Of a stretch of 64,000 nt of DNA, positions 63,702 through 64,000 are shown in pieces. Origin of the DNA: Clostridium pasteurianum BC1 (GTDB lineage Bacteria > Bacillota > Clostridia > Clostridiales > Clostridiaceae); assembly GCF_000389635.1 (NCBI RefSeq), contig NC_021182.1, forward strand, positions 4,319,925 to 4,383,924. Reading direction: 5' to 3'. The position numbers and the translations under genes were made by a program. The stretch's first letter is position 1. Each line of letters begins with the position of its first letter. Under the pieces are notes generated by a model. It was not told the origin of the DNA and made no database searches. It saw nothing but the letters and a program-made list of their open reading frames with translations.

Positions 63702-63908
63702 TTACTCCTTCCCTATGCATTTGCACCACTCGGGGCTTACTAGAAAGCCTCTGACATCACCACTAAAAATGCTTGCTACTTTAACCTTGCCGCCATTAGC
63801 TCTGTTAACCCATCTTTTGCTATCTCTGTATTCCTTTTTGCCAAATCTTTTAATATAATTCTTTTTAGTGAACACATACTTAAGACCGGGTAAAAATTTA
63901 TTAGCCAT
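63702..63908 (-). CDS. Phage hypothetical protein, 68 aa, basic
   Basis: A basic protein (KKNYIKRFGKKEYRDSKRW), with SPEWCKC near its end. GGGGGA precedes the ATG at 63908. Its stop is 5 bp from the sigma gene. No family recognised. Confidence 0.6.
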   Translation of the reverse strand: MANKFLPGLKYVFTKKNYIKRFGKKEYRDSKRWVNRANGGKVKVASIFSGDVRGFLVSPEWCKCIGKE

Positions 63909-64000
63909 TATTCCATCCCCCTGACTTCATATTCCATTTTTCAGCTTTGTAAGACTTGATTTCAACACCAGCATTAACAAGAACTTTCTTTAGATGAGTT
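63901..64000 (-). CDS. Phage gene, C-terminal part (cut by window edge)
   Basis: A minus-strand frame enters at the right edge (THLKKVLVNAGVEIKSYKAE) and ends in TAA at 63901, overlapping the start of the 68-residue gene by 8 bp. Too short to identify. Confidence 0.5.
   Translation of the reverse strand, partial: THLKKVLVNAGVEIKSYKAEKWNMKSGGWNNG

Overview
The window is low-GC Firmicutes DNA from a Clostridium sensu stricto-type anaerobe. The evidence is the strong A+T bias, GGAGG-type ribosome binding sites, a 4-hydroxybutyrate dehydrogenase-like enzyme, a clostridial ferredoxin-nitroreductase fusion, a two-cluster ferredoxin domain, a siroheme reductase, and a candidate late-sporulation promoter. 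The species was not assigned.

Layout. 1-4.1 kb: two tandem DmsA-type molybdopterin oxidoreductases (the left one cut by the window edge), each behind the same leader hairpin. 4.4-16.7 kb, almost all on the minus strand: LonA, a NifU-like scaffold, MarR, an MprF-like enzyme with a frameshifted alpha/beta hydrolase, an SDR, TetR, an aldo/keto reductase, an FMN reductase with a divergent HxlR regulator, and a Gfo/Idh oxidoreductase with RpiR. 17-27.3 kb: PHP phosphoesterase, siroheme sulfite/nitrite reductase with divergent LysR, ABC exporter, MltG, 4-hydroxybutyrate dehydrogenase-like enzyme and catabolic acetolactate synthase. 27.5-34.4 kb: a glutamine-type ABC importer, a glutamate symporter and a GlnK-GlnL-like two-component system; two nearly identical 34-bp sites in front of the two transporter units suggest one regulon. 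34.5-41.3 kb: a signalling cluster (sugar-binding lipoprotein, large hybrid kinase, STAS-CheR fusion, REC-kinase). 41.6-46.1 kb: ferredoxin-nitroreductase, a YdjM-like membrane protein, and an oleate hydratase gene lying between two approximately 130-bp direct repeats, one of which abuts a tRNA 3'-end fragment; a third, diverged repeat abuts a tRNA-Trp 3' half.

46.4-64 kb is a prophage read on the minus strand: sigma-like factor, SbcC-like ATPase, Bet annealing protein, HD protein, SSB, zinc-ribbon protein, ERCC4 nuclease, primase-helicase, late regulator, small terminase, HNH/AP2 protein, large terminase and portal. After the portal the phage stops at a broken IS4-type transposase, so no capsid or tail genes are seen on that side. 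One plus-strand gene inside the packaging module encodes an extreme low-complexity protein behind a sigma-K-like promoter.

The chromosomal part is also rich in small dispersed palindromic repeats. The most striking family (P1) has full or partial copies at about 4.0, 12.1, 16.7, 18.1 and 18.9 kb; the last lies in frame inside the siroheme reductase gene and adds about 43 residues to the protein. Several genes are decayed: the hydrolase, a histidine kinase tail, a TetR tail, a YdbC/PC4 gene, the transposase and a small phage gene.
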